Assembly: GCA_963742345.1 (NCBI GenBank) | Contig: CAVULO010000005.1 | Span: forward strand, 62,001 to 126,000 | DNA length: 64,000 bases | From: Pseudolabrys sp963742345 | Lineage (GTDB): Bacteria; Pseudomonadota; Alphaproteobacteria; Rhizobiales; Xanthobacteraceae | Direction: 5' to 3' | Shown: positions 16,049-25,959 of the stretch, piece after piece | Position numbering within the stretch: the stretch's first letter is position 1 | Layout of the letters: each line of letters opens with the position of its first letter | The notes under the pieces: model-generated | Told to the model about the DNA's origin: nothing | Databases searched by the model: none | What the model saw: only the letters and a program-made list of their open reading frames with translations | Position numbers and translations under genes: made by a program

Positions 16049-17309
16049 ATGGCGCAGTTTCCGCTGCGAACGCATGCGAATATGCGCAATGGCATTATTG
16101 CCGCGGTTATTTTGGTCGCCTGTACATGGCTTGCTGTGCTCGCGACGACGCACGCGCCCCGCGCGGATAAGGCCGGCGAGTTCGGAAACGACGGCCCAAG
16201 GCCACCGCGAAGGCGCATTGTACTATCCGACGCCGAAGCAATGGGCCTCGCTGATCATCACGCCGGTCACCGAGGTCGTGTTTCGTACCGAGCATATGAC
16301 TGAAGGCAAGATCGGCGTCGACGAAGACCGTGCGACGCTGGTGTTCTCGCCATATTCAGGCCGCGTAACCAAGTTACTCGCCAAACCCGGTGACACCGTA
16401 AAAGCCGGACAACCGCTTTTCACCGTTGAAGCGCCGGACATGGTACAGGCCCAGAATGATTTTATCACCGCAATTTCCAATTTGAACAAAACCAAATCTG
16501 CGCTTGAACTCGCCAAAATCGTCGAACAGCAAAACAAGACTCTTTACGACTCGCGAGCTGGCCCGCTGCGTGATTTGCAAACGTCGCAGGCAGCCACCCG
16601 CGCGGCGGAAAATGACGTGCGCTCCACCCAGACCTCACTTGAGGTGATGCGCAACCGTCTGCGCATCCTCGGGATGACCGATGAAGAGATCACCAGATTC
16701 ACCGACACCGGCGCGGTCAGCCCGCAAATGACTATCTATTCGCCGCTTGCCGGCACCGTCATCCAGCGCAAGGTCGGCCCCGGGCAATACATCAATACCT
16801 CGTCACAGAATACCAGCGCGAGCGACCCGACTTTCATCATCGGTGATCTGTCCACTGTGTGGCTGATCGCCTATGTACGCGAATCCGATGCGCCCAGCGT
16901 GCATGTGGGACAGGCAGTGCACTTCACAGTTCTCGCTTATCCGGACCGCGTATTCCCGGCAAATATTGCTTTTGTCGCGACCTCGCTCGATACCGGAACA
17001 CGACGCCTGCTGGTGCGGGCGACGATCGACAATTCGCGGCATCTGCTTCGTCCGGAAATGTTTGCGAGCGTGACCATCCTCACTGGCGAAGGAGATAGCT
17101 CGCTGGCAGTGCCACAAGACGCAATCATCTACGATGGCAAAATCGCTCACGTCTGGGTCGCACGCGAGAACAAATCAGTCGAACGGCGTGACATCAAGAC
17201 AGGCCTCTCAAACGGACAGATGATCCAGGTCATCGAAGGTCTGCGCGACGGCGAAACCGTCGTAAGCAAAGGCAGCCTGTTCGTCGACCGCGCTGCGGCG
17301 GGAAGCTGA
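16049..17309 (+). CDS. Heavy-metal efflux RND periplasmic adaptor (CzcB/CusB type), frame interrupted near the N-terminus
   Basis: Membrane-fusion adaptor of about 420 residues linking an RND pump to an outer-membrane channel. The start (MAQFPLRTHANMRNG, then anchor IIAAVILVACTWLAVLATTHA) is in one frame and the rest, from about 16190 (GHREGALYYPTPKQW), in another, so one base is gained or lost near GGAAACGACGG. The main body has the lipoyl half-motif VFSPYSGRVTKLLAKPGDTV, a coiled-coil hairpin (about 150-230), IYSPLAGTVIQRKVGPGQYI and the beta-barrel part. It lies seven bases before the pump gene. No outer-membrane channel gene is adjacent. Confidence 0.8.
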
Positions 17310-17316
17310 CGCATCC

Positions 17317-20300
17317 ATGTTGCGGACTCTGATGTCGTTCTGCCTGTCGCGGCGGCCGCTGGCGCTGGTCGCCTTCGCGGCATTTATTGCGGTCGGCTTC
17401 GCAACATTCACAGTGCTCAATGTCGAAGCCTATCCCGACCCCGCACCGCCGATCATCGAGATCATCGCGCAATATCCCGGCCAGTCGCCCGAGGAAGTCG
17501 AGCGTTATGTCACTATTCCGCTGGAGATCGCGGTCGCCAGCACGCCGGGCTTAACCTACATCCGTTCGAACACAGTGTTCGCGCTCGGCTTCATCCGACT
17601 GCAATTCGAATATGGCCGCGATTACAATTTCGTGCGCCAACAGGTCACCAACCGGCTGAAGGATGCCACGCTCCCGGCAACCGTTACGCCGGTCATCTCC
17701 CCGGCCGGCGGCATCAGCGAAATTCTCCGCTACCAGCTCAAAGGTCCACCGGGCATGGACCTCATCCAGCTCAAGACCATCCAGGATTGGGTGGTTGAGC
17801 GCAAACTGCGCATCGTCCCGGGTGTCGCCGACATTTCGCCGCTCGGTGGCAAGACCAAGGAATATCAGGCCGAAATCGATCTCGATCGCATGCGGTCCTA
17901 TGGGCTCACTTTGCCGCAGATCATCAATGCGATCTCCACCAGCAACGCCAATGTCGGCGGACGCACCATCGCGGTCGGCGAGCAGTCGGTTAATGTTCGC
18001 GGCGTCGGCGCGCTCGGCTCGATCAGCGACATCAACAACATCGTCGTGAGCCAACAAGGCGGACTACCTGTTGTGCTGTCCGATATCGCGCACAACCAGG
18101 TGGGATTCACGCCGCGTCTGGGAATTGCCGGCCGTGACGACCATGACGACATCCTGTTCGGCATCGTGCTGATGCAGAAGCTCGAACGCACCATGGATGT
18201 GGTAACGCGCGTGCGCGCGGCCATCGATCGCATCAATAGCGACGGCAGCCTGCCGCCAGGCGTGAAGATCGAGCCGTACTACGATCGCGGCGATCTGGTT
18301 GCGATCACCGTACGCACGGTGATGCACAACATGCTGTTTGGCATCGCACTGATCTTTCTCATTCAATGGATTTTTCTCGGCAACCTGCGCTGCGCGCTGA
18401 TCGTCTCGGCGACCATCCCGGTAGCGCTGTTCCTTGCCGTCATCATCACAGTTTTGCGCGGCGATTCGGCCAATCTGCTGTCGGTTGGCGCGATCGATCT
18501 CGGTATCATCGTCGACGGCACCGTTATTATGGTGGAAAATATCTTCCGTAATCTCGCGCATCACTCGGCGCGACATCCGACTGACGCGAGCCGTGGCGAC
18601 CGGCTGCACCAAATCCTGGCGGCTGCGGTCGAGGTAGACAAGCCGATCTTTTTCTCAGTGATCATTACGATCGCAGCGTTCCTGCCGCTTTTCACGATGC
18701 AGGGCGTCGAAGGGCAGATCTTCGGGCCGATGTCTCGCACTTATGCCTATGCATTGCTTGGCGCGGTGATTGCAACCTTCACCGTAACGCCGGTGATGTC
18801 GTCACTTTTGCTCCCCGACAAGGTAGACGAGGTCGAAACGTTTATCGTCCGCGGCATTCGCAATATCTACGAGCCCGTTCTCGTGCTGGCAGTGAAGAAC
18901 GCACGTCTTGCGGCTACGATCGCCCTCGCCTTCCTTATCGTTTGCGGTGGCCTCGGTATGCGGCTTGGCACTGAATTTCTGCCAAAACTCGAAGAAGGCA
19001 ATCTCTGGATCCGCGCGTTGCTTCCGCCCACGATTACGCTCGATGCCGGCCGTGAGACTGTCAACAAGATCCGTGCCGTGATCGCCAGTTATCCGCCGGT
19101 GCGTACGGTCGTATCCGAGCAGGGCCGTGGCGAAGATGCCACTGATCCGGATGGATCCTTCGTCGCCGAATTTTTCGTGCCGCTCAAGCCGTTTGAGGAA
19201 TGGCCCGACGGCCTGACCAAACCAAAGCTCGTGAAGGAAATGGCGGCGCGGCTGGAAAACGAGTTCATCGGCATCGACTTCAATTTCTCGCAATATATCC
19301 AGGACAACATTGAGGAAGCCGTCTCCGGCGTGAAAGGCGAAAATTCGGTCAAGATCTTCGGCCGCGATCTGGTTGAACTCGAGCGGCTATCGAAGGCCGT
19401 CAAGGACGAGCTTTCGAAGGTGCGGGGGGTTACCGACGCAGGTGCATTCAATCTTCTCGGTCAGCCTAACCTGGTGATCCAGGTCGATCGCGCCAAAGCG
19501 GCGCGCTACGGCATTACCGTCAGCGACATGAATACTGTCGTTCAGGCAGCCATTGGCGGCCAGGAAGTCACGCGCGTCTACGACGGAGAGATGAACTTCC
19601 CGCTCACCGTCCGGCTGGCGGCGCAATACCGCGACAATATCGACGCCATCCGCTCAGTCCCTGTGGCCTTGCCGAATTCCGATCCAAAATCGTCAACTGC
19701 CTATATTGCGCTGGGCGACGTCGCCGAGGTGCGGCTGGAGACCGGCGCGGCCTATATCTACCGGCAGAACACCGAGCGGTTCGTGCCTATCAAATACAGC
19801 GTTCGTGGCCGCGATCTTGGGTCGACCGTCGCCGACGCACAGGCGCGCATCGCAAAGAATGTGGAGCTAAAGGAAGGCTATCGCATGGAGTGGTCCGGCG
19901 AGTTCGGCGCCCTCGTCGAAGCCAAAAAGCGGCTTGCCGTCATCATTCCGCTTAGCCTCCTGCTGATCATGATGCTGCTTTACAGCCTGTTCAATTCCGT
20001 GCGCGATAGCTTGCTGGCATTGTCAGGCATTCCTTTCGCCGCCTGCGGCGGAATTCTCGGACTCTATCTGTTCGGCTTGAACGCCAGCGTGTCGGCCGCA
20101 GTCGGCTTCATTTCCCTGTTCGGCGTGTCGGCCATGGATGGCATCCTGCTCGTCTCTTATATTCGCCGGCGCCTCGATGAAGGATTTGGCAAGGACGAAG
20201 CCATCATTGGTGCAGCGCAAGCGCGTATGCGTCAGATCTTCATGACCGGTTTGTCCGCATGTATTGGCCTGGTGCCGGCTGCGATTTCCACGGGCATTGG

Positions 20301-20469
20301 ATCGCAAGTCCAGCAACCGCTCGCCTGTGTGATCGTCGGCGGAATGCTGCTGTCGCCGATTTGCAGCCTGTTGGTTATCCCGACACTGGCACGGCTGGTG
20401 ATGCCGACGGTGCGAAGAACCGCGCCCGCACGTCGCGGCACCGCCGCCGAGCCGGGACCTGCGGAATAA
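17317..20469 (+). CDS. Heavy-metal efflux RND pump, CzcA/CnrA family
   Basis: A 1050-residue inner-membrane pump of the HME-RND family, driving divalent or monovalent metal ions out of the cell with the proton gradient. It has the N-terminal helix and ASTPGLTYIRSNTVFALGFI porter segment, twelve membrane helices in two sets, and the proton-relay motif DLGIIVDGTVIMVEN in TM4 (Asp394, Asp400, Glu407). That motif is nearer the CzcA/CnrA (Co/Zn/Ni/Cd) pattern than the CusA pattern. The last residues are a basic, Pro/Ala tail. It is intact, unlike its adaptor. The exact metal is not determinable here. Confidence 0.9.
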   Translation: MLRTLMSFCLSRRPLALVAFAAFIAVGFATFTVLNVEAYPDPAPPIIEIIAQYPGQSPEEVERYVTIPLEIAVASTPGLTYIRSNTVFALGFIRLQFEYGRDYNFVRQQVTNRLKDATLPATVTPVISPAGGISEILRYQLKGPPGMDLIQLKTIQDWVVERKLRIVPGVADISPLGGKTKEYQAEIDLDRMRSYGLTLPQIINAISTSNANVGGRTIAVGEQSVNVRGVGALGSISDINNIVVSQQGGLPVVLSDIAHNQVGFTPRLGIAGRDDHDDILFGIVLMQKLERTMDVVTRVRAAIDRINSDGSLPPGVKIEPYYDRGDLVAITVRTVMHNMLFGIALIFLIQWIFLGNLRCALIVSATIPVALFLAVIITVLRGDSANLLSVGAIDLGIIVDGTVIMVENIFRNLAHHSARHPTDASRGDRLHQILAAAVEVDKPIFFSVIITIAAFLPLFTMQGVEGQIFGPMSRTYAYALLGAVIATFTVTPVMSSLLLPDKVDEVETFIVRGIRNIYEPVLVLAVKNARLAATIALAFLIVCGGLGMRLGTEFLPKLEEGNLWIRALLPPTITLDAGRETVNKIRAVIASYPPVRTVVSEQGRGEDATDPDGSFVAEFFVPLKPFEEWPDGLTKPKLVKEMAARLENEFIGIDFNFSQYIQDNIEEAVSGVKGENSVKIFGRDLVELERLSKAVKDELSKVRGVTDAGAFNLLGQPNLVIQVDRAKAARYGITVSDMNTVVQAAIGGQEVTRVYDGEMNFPLTVRLAAQYRDNIDAIRSVPVALPNSDPKSSTAYIALGDVAEVRLETGAAYIYRQNTERFVPIKYSVRGRDLGSTVADAQARIAKNVELKEGYRMEWSGEFGALVEAKKRLAVIIPLSLLLIMMLLYSLFNSVRDSLLALSGIPFAACGGILGLYLFGLNASVSAAVGFISLFGVSAMDGILLVSYIRRRLDEGFGKDEAIIGAAQARMRQIFMTGLSACIGLVPAAISTGIGSQVQQPLACVIVGGMLLSPICSLLVIPTLARLVMPTVRRTAPARRGTAAEPGPAE

Positions 20470-20486
20470 GGAATAAGGCAGGAAGA

Positions 20487-22004
20487 TCAGCTTGCCCGTT
20501 TGGCCGGCTGCACAAACTCGCCGATATGCCCGATCGCTTTGCCGATGACCGGCCAGAACAGCAGCACGATTGCGAGCGTGGTGATGGAGCCGACCAGCAT
20601 ATTCGACCAGAAGACGCGCAGGTCGCCACCCGATCCGATCATCGACAGCCGGAACGCATCTTCCGCACGGCTGCCGAGCACCAGCGCAAGCGTGAACGGC
20701 GCCAACGGAATACCGACCTTCTTGAACACGTAGCCGACGACACCGAAAACCAGCATCAGCCAGATATCGAACATCGCATTCTGGATGGCGTAGGCGCCGA
20801 TCGCGCATGACACCACGATCATCGGCGCGATCGCGGCGAACGGCACTCGCAGGACAGCGGCAAATATCGGCACAGTGGTGAGAACAATCACCAGGCCCAC
20901 GATATTGCCGAGATACATCGAGGCGATCAGGCCCCAGACGAAATCCTTGTGCTCGACGAACAGCAATGGGCCGGGATTGAGTCCCCACACCATCAACCCG
21001 CCGAGCAGGATGGCGGCCGTGCCGGATCCGGGAATTCCCAGCGCCAGCATCGGCAACAGGGCCGCCGTACCGGATGCGTGCGCCGCCGTTTCCGGCGCGA
21101 ACACACCTTCGATGCGGCCCTTGCCGAAGCTTTCGGGGTCCTTGGAAAAACGCTTGGCGAGGTTGTAACCCATGAAAGAAGCAGCGATCGCACCGCCTGG
21201 CGTAATGCCAAGCCAGGCGCCGATGACGGAGGATCGCAGCAGCGTCACCCAGTAGCGGGGCATGTCCTTCCATACATTCAGCAGCACCCGCAGACTGATG
21301 CGCGCCGCATGTCCGCGCAGCGCCAGCCGCTCTTCCATGGTGAGCAGAATTTCACTGATGCCGAACAGCCCGATCACCGCGACTAGGAAATTGATGCCGC
21401 GCAGCAGTTCGCTCAGGCCGAAGGTCATGCGCAGCTGGCCGGAGACGGTGTCCATGCCGACGCCGGCAAGCAGCAGGCCGAGCGCCATCGAAATAATTGT
21501 CTTGTGCTTTGCTTCGCGGCCCAAACCGACGAACGAACAGAAGGTGAGCAGGTAGACCGCGAAGAATTCCGGCGGCCCGAATCGCAACGCGAAAGACGCA
21601 ATTCCAGGTGCGAGGAACGTGATGAGCAGCACGGCAAACAACGAACCGATGAAGGAAGAAGTAAAAGCCGCCGTAAGCGCTTCCGCCGCCTTGCCCTGCT
21701 GGGCCATCGGATAACCATCAAAGGTCGTCGCCACCGACCAGGCCTCGCCCGGAATATTGAACAATATCGACGTAATGGCGCCGCCGAACAGCGCGCCCCA
21801 ATAGATGCAGGACAACATCACGATGGCGGATGTCGGATCCATCGTGAACGTGAGCGGCAGCAAAATAGCAACACCGTTCGGTCCGCCTAACCCCGGCAGC
21901 ACACCAACGAATATGCCGAGCACCAGCCCGACCATCATCAAGGCGAGCGTCTTCCAGGTCAGCAGCACGGCAAAACCGTGAATAAGAAGGCCGAAAGCTT
22001 CCAT
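20487..22004 (-). CDS. Tripartite tricarboxylate transporter large permease, TctA family (system 1)
   Basis: A 505-residue permease with about twelve membrane segments and TctA signatures: GVLPGLGGPNGVAILLPLTF near residue 35, the ITPGGAIAASFMGYNLAKRF loop, and GIPGSGTAAILLGGL in the second half. With TctB and TctC it imports carboxylated or related anions using an extracytoplasmic binding protein. It is the last gene of a leftward tctC-tctB-tctA set and converges on the RND pump gene 17 bases away. The upstream MetE-like and FAD/Fe-S genes suggest what the imported compound feeds. Confidence 0.9.
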   Translation of the reverse strand: MEAFGLLIHGFAVLLTWKTLALMMVGLVLGIFVGVLPGLGGPNGVAILLPLTFTMDPTSAIVMLSCIYWGALFGGAITSILFNIPGEAWSVATTFDGYPMAQQGKAAEALTAAFTSSFIGSLFAVLLITFLAPGIASFALRFGPPEFFAVYLLTFCSFVGLGREAKHKTIISMALGLLLAGVGMDTVSGQLRMTFGLSELLRGINFLVAVIGLFGISEILLTMEERLALRGHAARISLRVLLNVWKDMPRYWVTLLRSSVIGAWLGITPGGAIAASFMGYNLAKRFSKDPESFGKGRIEGVFAPETAAHASGTAALLPMLALGIPGSGTAAILLGGLMVWGLNPGPLLFVEHKDFVWGLIASMYLGNIVGLVIVLTTVPIFAAVLRVPFAAIAPMIVVSCAIGAYAIQNAMFDIWLMLVFGVVGYVFKKVGIPLAPFTLALVLGSRAEDAFRLSMIGSGGDLRVFWSNMLVGSITTLAIVLLFWPVIGKAIGHIGEFVQPAKRAS

Positions 22005-22029
22005 CGCGACTATCCCGGCTTGCGCGGCG

Positions 22030-22572
22030 CTAGAAACCGAACAGGGCTTCGAGCGGCCCCTTCGGCATGATGACGTCGAACGCGATCTCGAATGTGATGA
22101 ACATGGCGAGTGAAAAAACGAAGCTTGTGAGGAGCGACTTCCACAGCGTGATGCGGCCGACCATACACATGAAGCCCGCGATCAGAACGAAACTCGCGAC
22201 ATAGAGCCCGAGCCACTGCGTGAACAGACAAAACAGGAGCGTGGGCACGAAAACCTGCATTACGCGGCGAAGCTGGTCGCGCGTAACGAACGTTCCGCTT
22301 GATGCCGCGCGGCTCACGAAAATGCTGACAAGGCCGTAAAGACTGGCAGCGGCGAGAACCACAGAGAGGTAGAACGGAAAATAGCCCGCCTGCGGGCCTT
22401 CCGCCTCCCAGCCCATTCCGGTCCGCCAATTGTCGAACGCCAGCAACGACGCCAGCGCCACCAGCACAACGTAAACGACCGTTTCGGCGGTGCGCGTACT
22501 GGTAACGGCCGGCGAGTCTTCAGCCGGCGCGGTCGGATCGTCTACGGCAATTTCGGGTTCGGTAGAGGACAT
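22030..22572 (-). CDS. Tripartite tricarboxylate transporter small permease, TctB family (system 1)
   Basis: A 180-residue four-helix membrane subunit of the TTT transporter, with the typical GPQAGYFPFYLSVVLAAASL segment. I use the ATG at 22572 (MSSTEPEIAVDD), which gives an acidic cytoplasmic N-terminus; an upstream extension would translate the repeat that separates it from tctC. It lies 25 bases before tctA on the same strand. Confidence 0.85.
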   Translation of the reverse strand: MSSTEPEIAVDDPTAPAEDSPAVTSTRTAETVVYVVLVALASLLAFDNWRTGMGWEAEGPQAGYFPFYLSVVLAAASLYGLVSIFVSRAASSGTFVTRDQLRRVMQVFVPTLLFCLFTQWLGLYVASFVLIAGFMCMVGRITLWKSLLTSFVFSLAMFITFEIAFDVIMPKGPLEALFGF

Positions 22573-22579
22573 TGCTTTC

Positions 22580-22690
22580 CTGTCTTTAATTCCGGGGCGC
22601 GCAAAGCGCATACCCGGAATCCAGAGCCACACGCCGTGCCCACATCTGGATTCCGGGTCCGGCACAAGAGTGCCGGCCCGGAATGACCGT
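22580..22690. repeat. Palindromic intergenic repeat between tctC and tctB
   Basis: Contains ACCCGGAATCCAGAG and CTGGATTCCGGGT as distant inverted arms, then GTCCGGCACAAGAGTGCCGG. It looks like a REP/BIME-type element inserted inside the transporter operon. The hairpins could give the binding-protein mRNA extra stability relative to the permeases. Confidence 0.6.
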
Positions 22691-22695
22691 TGTGA

Positions 22696-23685
22696 TTACT
22701 TCGCGACGAAGCCGGCTTCGTTCATCAAGCTCGAATTCAGCTTGTCGTCTTCTTCAAGGAAGTTGAGCATGTCCTTGCCGGTCAGGAAGATCGGCTTGAG
22801 CGCCTGCTTTTCCATGTAGTCCTTATACTCGGCGGTCTGCGCGACTTTCTTGAGCAGATCGACGTAGAAGGCCGACTGTTCAGGCGTGACTTTGCCGGGC
22901 AGGAAGAAGGCGCGCAGCATCAGATACTGCACGTCGAGCCCTTCTTCCTTGCAGGTCGGGATGTCGTTCCACGACTGCTTGTCGGTCACTTTGGTCTTGT
23001 ACGAGATGCGTTCCTTGTCGAACACGCACAGCGCGCGCACCTGGCCGGCGCGCCAGACCTCAAGATTTTCAGACGGGTTGTTCACGTTCGATGCAGTGTG
23101 ATTGCCGACCAGCTGGGTGGCCGCCTCGCCGCCCGATTTGTAGGGCAGATAGGCAAACTTGGCGCCGGTCTTCTTTTCCATGAACACGGTAAGGATGTGG
23201 TCCTCGCGCTTGGAGCCGGTGCCGCCCATCTTGAATGGCTGCGGAGAGGCTTTGGCCGCGTCGACGAATTCCTTCACGTTCTTGTAGGGCAGCTCGGTGT
23301 TGTCCCACAGCACGAACTGATCCATCGCAGTTACGGCGATCGGCGAGAGATCGCGCCAGTTGAATGGGATCTTCGCCGATAGCGGCAGCATGTAAATAAG
23401 CGAATAGGCGAGCAGCAACCGGTTGGGATCGCCGTCGCTCGATTTCATATACATCAACGCTTCCGCGCCCGACGCGCCGCCCTTGAGCGAAACCACCATC
23501 GGCTGCTTCATCAGATTGTTCTTCTGAATGGCGGCTTGAATCATGCGCGCCATCTGGTCGGAAGCGCCGCCGGCACCGGCCGCCACCACGATTTCGACCG
23601 GCTTGGTCGGCTCCCAGGCTAGGGCCGGCGCGTTCGCCAGCGCGATGGCCGCAACGGCCGTGCCGGCAACAACGAAGTTTTTCAT
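22696..23685 (-). CDS. Tripartite tricarboxylate transporter substrate-binding protein, TctC/Bug family (system 1)
   Basis: A 329-residue periplasmic binding protein of the Bug family: signal peptide (AIALANAPALA), PTKPVEIVVAAGAGGASDQMAR at the start of domain 1 and FKMGGTGSKREDHILTVF at the domain junction. The binding loop residues differ from citrate-type proteins, so the ligand is open. It precedes tctB and tctA and follows two MetE-like genes on the same strand. Confidence 0.88.
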   Translation of the reverse strand: MKNFVVAGTAVAAIALANAPALAWEPTKPVEIVVAAGAGGASDQMARMIQAAIQKNNLMKQPMVVSLKGGASGAEALMYMKSSDGDPNRLLLAYSLIYMLPLSAKIPFNWRDLSPIAVTAMDQFVLWDNTELPYKNVKEFVDAAKASPQPFKMGGTGSKREDHILTVFMEKKTGAKFAYLPYKSGGEAATQLVGNHTASNVNNPSENLEVWRAGQVRALCVFDKERISYKTKVTDKQSWNDIPTCKEEGLDVQYLMLRAFFLPGKVTPEQSAFYVDLLKKVAQTAEYKDYMEKQALKPIFLTGKDMLNFLEEDDKLNSSLMNEAGFVAK

Positions 23686-23791
23686 CTCATCCTCCCTTTG
23701 TATGCGACGGTTCCATCAGCGATGGACCGCGCTTTCCTTCTTATTGGCCCCATTTTGCGGGTATTGGGCCCAAGTTCAAGCCGCCGTAGGT

Positions 23792-24847
23792 CTAATTGTC
23801 GTGTCGTTCCCGGCGCACGATATCTGCGCCCTGAACCATTGCCTGCATTTTCCCGAATGCCACATCGCGCGGCAGGTATTTCATGCCGCAATCGGGTGCA
23901 ATGACAATGCGTTCTGCGGGAAGGTGTGGCAGCGCCTTGCGGATGCGCCCGGCGACAATCTCCGGCGTCTCCACATTCATGTCGGAAAGATCGATCACGC
24001 CGAGGATGATCGTCTTCGAGGGCAGTTTTTCCAGAACCTTGAGATCAAGTTCGGGCTGCGCCGCCTCGATCGAGATTTGCGCGGCCTTCGAGCCTTCCAA
24101 TTCGGGCAGAAATGAATAACCGGGCGGCTTGTCGCGCACGACGGCGGCATAGCCGAAGCACAAATGCACAGCAACGGTGCCGTTGACGCCGTCGAGCGCA
24201 CGATCGAGCGCCTTTAATCCATATTCGCGCGCCTTGTCGGGATGCTGCTGCATCCACGGCTCGTCGATCTGCACGACGTCGGCGCCGGCGGCGAACAGAT
24301 CCTTGATTTCTTCGTTCACCGCGACGGCGTAGTCGAGCGCCATGGCCTCTTCGGATTTATAGAATTCGTTCTGTGCCTGCTTCGACATGGTGAAGGGACC
24401 GGGCACAGTCATCTTTGCAGTCTTTTTTGTGTTTGCGCGCAGGAATTGCAGGTCGCGCAAGACGACCGGATATTTGCGCCGGATTTTTCCCGTAATGCGC
24501 GGCACGGGGATCGGCTTGCCGCTGCGATTGAGCGTCGAGCCCGGATTTTCGGTGTCCACCCCTTCGAGGGCAGTGGCGAAACGGTTGGAGTAGCTTTCAC
24601 GCCGCTGCTCGCCATCGGTGATGATATCGAGCCCGGCACGTTCCTGATCGCGGATTGCAAGAAGCGTCGCTTCGTCCTGTTTCGCTTCGAGTTCCTTCGC
24701 ATCGACCAGCCAGAGATCGTCCATGCGCACGCGTGGCACCATCTTCGACAGCCGCGCGCGGTCGATCAGCCAATCCGGCTGCGGGTAGGAGCCGACGAGG
24801 GATGTCGGAAACAACCGGGCGGCCATCGGTGCGAGTTTGCCGTTCAT
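23792..24847 (-). CDS. MetE-like zinc-dependent methyl/alkyl-transferase, paralogue A
   Basis: A 351-residue protein equal to the C-terminal catalytic barrel of cobalamin-independent methionine synthase (COG0620), without the N-terminal half of true MetE. Zinc ligands are visible as HxC in VHLCFGY (about 227-229) and Cys in PDCGMKYLP (about 319); QIDEP supplies the conserved acidic residue. The family includes methionine synthases acting on other methyl donors and epoxyalkane:coenzyme M transferase. The ATG at 24847 overlaps the stop of paralogue B (ATGA); a longer ORF only reads through B. Methyl or alkyl donor and thiol acceptor are unknown. Confidence 0.82.
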   Translation of the reverse strand: MNGKLAPMAARLFPTSLVGSYPQPDWLIDRARLSKMVPRVRMDDLWLVDAKELEAKQDEATLLAIRDQERAGLDIITDGEQRRESYSNRFATALEGVDTENPGSTLNRSGKPIPVPRITGKIRRKYPVVLRDLQFLRANTKKTAKMTVPGPFTMSKQAQNEFYKSEEAMALDYAVAVNEEIKDLFAAGADVVQIDEPWMQQHPDKAREYGLKALDRALDGVNGTVAVHLCFGYAAVVRDKPPGYSFLPELEGSKAAQISIEAAQPELDLKVLEKLPSKTIILGVIDLSDMNVETPEIVAGRIRKALPHLPAERIVIAPDCGMKYLPRDVAFGKMQAMVQGADIVRRERHDN

Positions 24848-25875
24848 TTGGAAAGTTCGTCGCGCACGATCCTCGCTCCCTCGACCATGGAACACATCTT
24901 TCCGTAAGCGACCTCCCGCGGCAGATATTTCAGGCCACAATCGGGCGCAACGATGATGCGCTCGGCCGGCACGTGCGGCAACGCGCGCCGGATGCGCGCG
25001 GCCACGGTCTCGGGCTTCTCGATTGTCATGTCGGAAAGATCGAGCGTACCGAGAATGATGGTCTTGCCCGGCAGCTTGCCGAGCACGGCGCAATCGAGAT
25101 TGGATTGCGCGGTTTCGATCGATACTTGCTTGACCGGTGAGCCAACCAGCTCGGGCAGGAATGAATAGCCCTCCGGACGTACATGAATGATGGCGGCGTA
25201 GCCGAAACAGATGTGGACTGCCGTTGATCCGGTCACTCCGTCGAGCGCGGCGTTGAGCGCCTTGAGTCCATATTTGCGTGCTTTTTCCGGACGCGCCTGC
25301 ATATAGGGCTCGTCGATCTGCACAATGTCGGCGCCGGCGGCGAACAAGTCCTTGATCTCTTCGTTCACCGCAGCGGCATAGTCGAGCGCCATTTCCTCCT
25401 CGTCCTTGTAAAAATCGTTCTGCGCCTGCTGCGACATCGTGAACGGACCTGGCACTGTCATTTTGATCGTGCGGTCTGTATTGGCGCGCAGGAATTTTAC
25501 GTCTTCCACCTCGACCGGATGCCGGCGGCGGACTTTGCCGGTAACGCGCGGCACCGGGTTGGGATGGCCGGAGCGATCGAGCGCGCTGCCAGGATTATCG
25601 ATGTCGACGCCTTCGAGCGCCGTGGCGAAACGGTTGGAATAGCTTTCGCGTCGCATCTCGCCGTCGGTAATGATGTCGAGGCCGGCCCGCTCCTGATCGC
25701 GGATCGCAAGCAGGGTCGCATCATCCTGCGCCTGCTTGAGGTAGTCCGGCGCGACGCGCCAAAGCTCCCTGGCGCGCACGCGCGGCGGAAAACGGCTCGC
25801 AAGCTTTGCGCGGTCAATCAGCCAATCCGGCTGCGCGTAGGAACCGACGAGGGAGGTAGGAAGAAGCTGACTCAT
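24844..25875 (-). CDS. MetE-like zinc-dependent methyl/alkyl-transferase, paralogue B
   Basis: A 343-residue paralogue of the next gene, sharing long runs such as IRDQERAGLDIITDG, ESYSNRFATALEGVD and NEEIKDLFAAGAD. Zinc site: HxC in VHICFGY (about 222-224) and Cys in PDCGLKYLP (about 311). The four-base overlap of its stop with the start of paralogue A suggests coupled synthesis and possibly a heteromeric enzyme. It lies about 70 bases after the FAD/Fe-S oxidoreductase, separated by a repeat. It has no folate-binding N-terminal half, so a simple MetE role is unlikely. Confidence 0.82.
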   Translation of the reverse strand: MSQLLPTSLVGSYAQPDWLIDRAKLASRFPPRVRARELWRVAPDYLKQAQDDATLLAIRDQERAGLDIITDGEMRRESYSNRFATALEGVDIDNPGSALDRSGHPNPVPRVTGKVRRRHPVEVEDVKFLRANTDRTIKMTVPGPFTMSQQAQNDFYKDEEEMALDYAAAVNEEIKDLFAAGADIVQIDEPYMQARPEKARKYGLKALNAALDGVTGSTAVHICFGYAAIIHVRPEGYSFLPELVGSPVKQVSIETAQSNLDCAVLGKLPGKTIILGTLDLSDMTIEKPETVAARIRRALPHVPAERIIVAPDCGLKYLPREVAYGKMCSMVEGARIVRDELSK

Positions 25876-25891
25876 AACGTTTGGCCCTTAT

Positions 25892-25959
25892 CCGTCATCC
25901 TGAGGAGCGAGCGCGGAGCGCGAGCCTCGCTTCGCTCGGCCACCTCAGTATGACGGATC
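25892..25959. repeat. REP-like repeat, family 2
   Basis: CGTCATCCTGAGGAGCGAG and CACCTCAGTATGACGG form the ends of an inverted element with an inner GCGCGGAGCGCGAGCC palindrome. Its right end provides the last codons and stop of the FAD/Fe-S oxidoreductase gene. Relatives lie near 30.4, 38.1 and 61.3 kb. Confidence 0.7.

Noticed and set aside
20023..21273. A 416-codon leftward ORF
   Set aside because: Overlaps both the RND pump and TctA in a wrong frame; composition is shadow-like.
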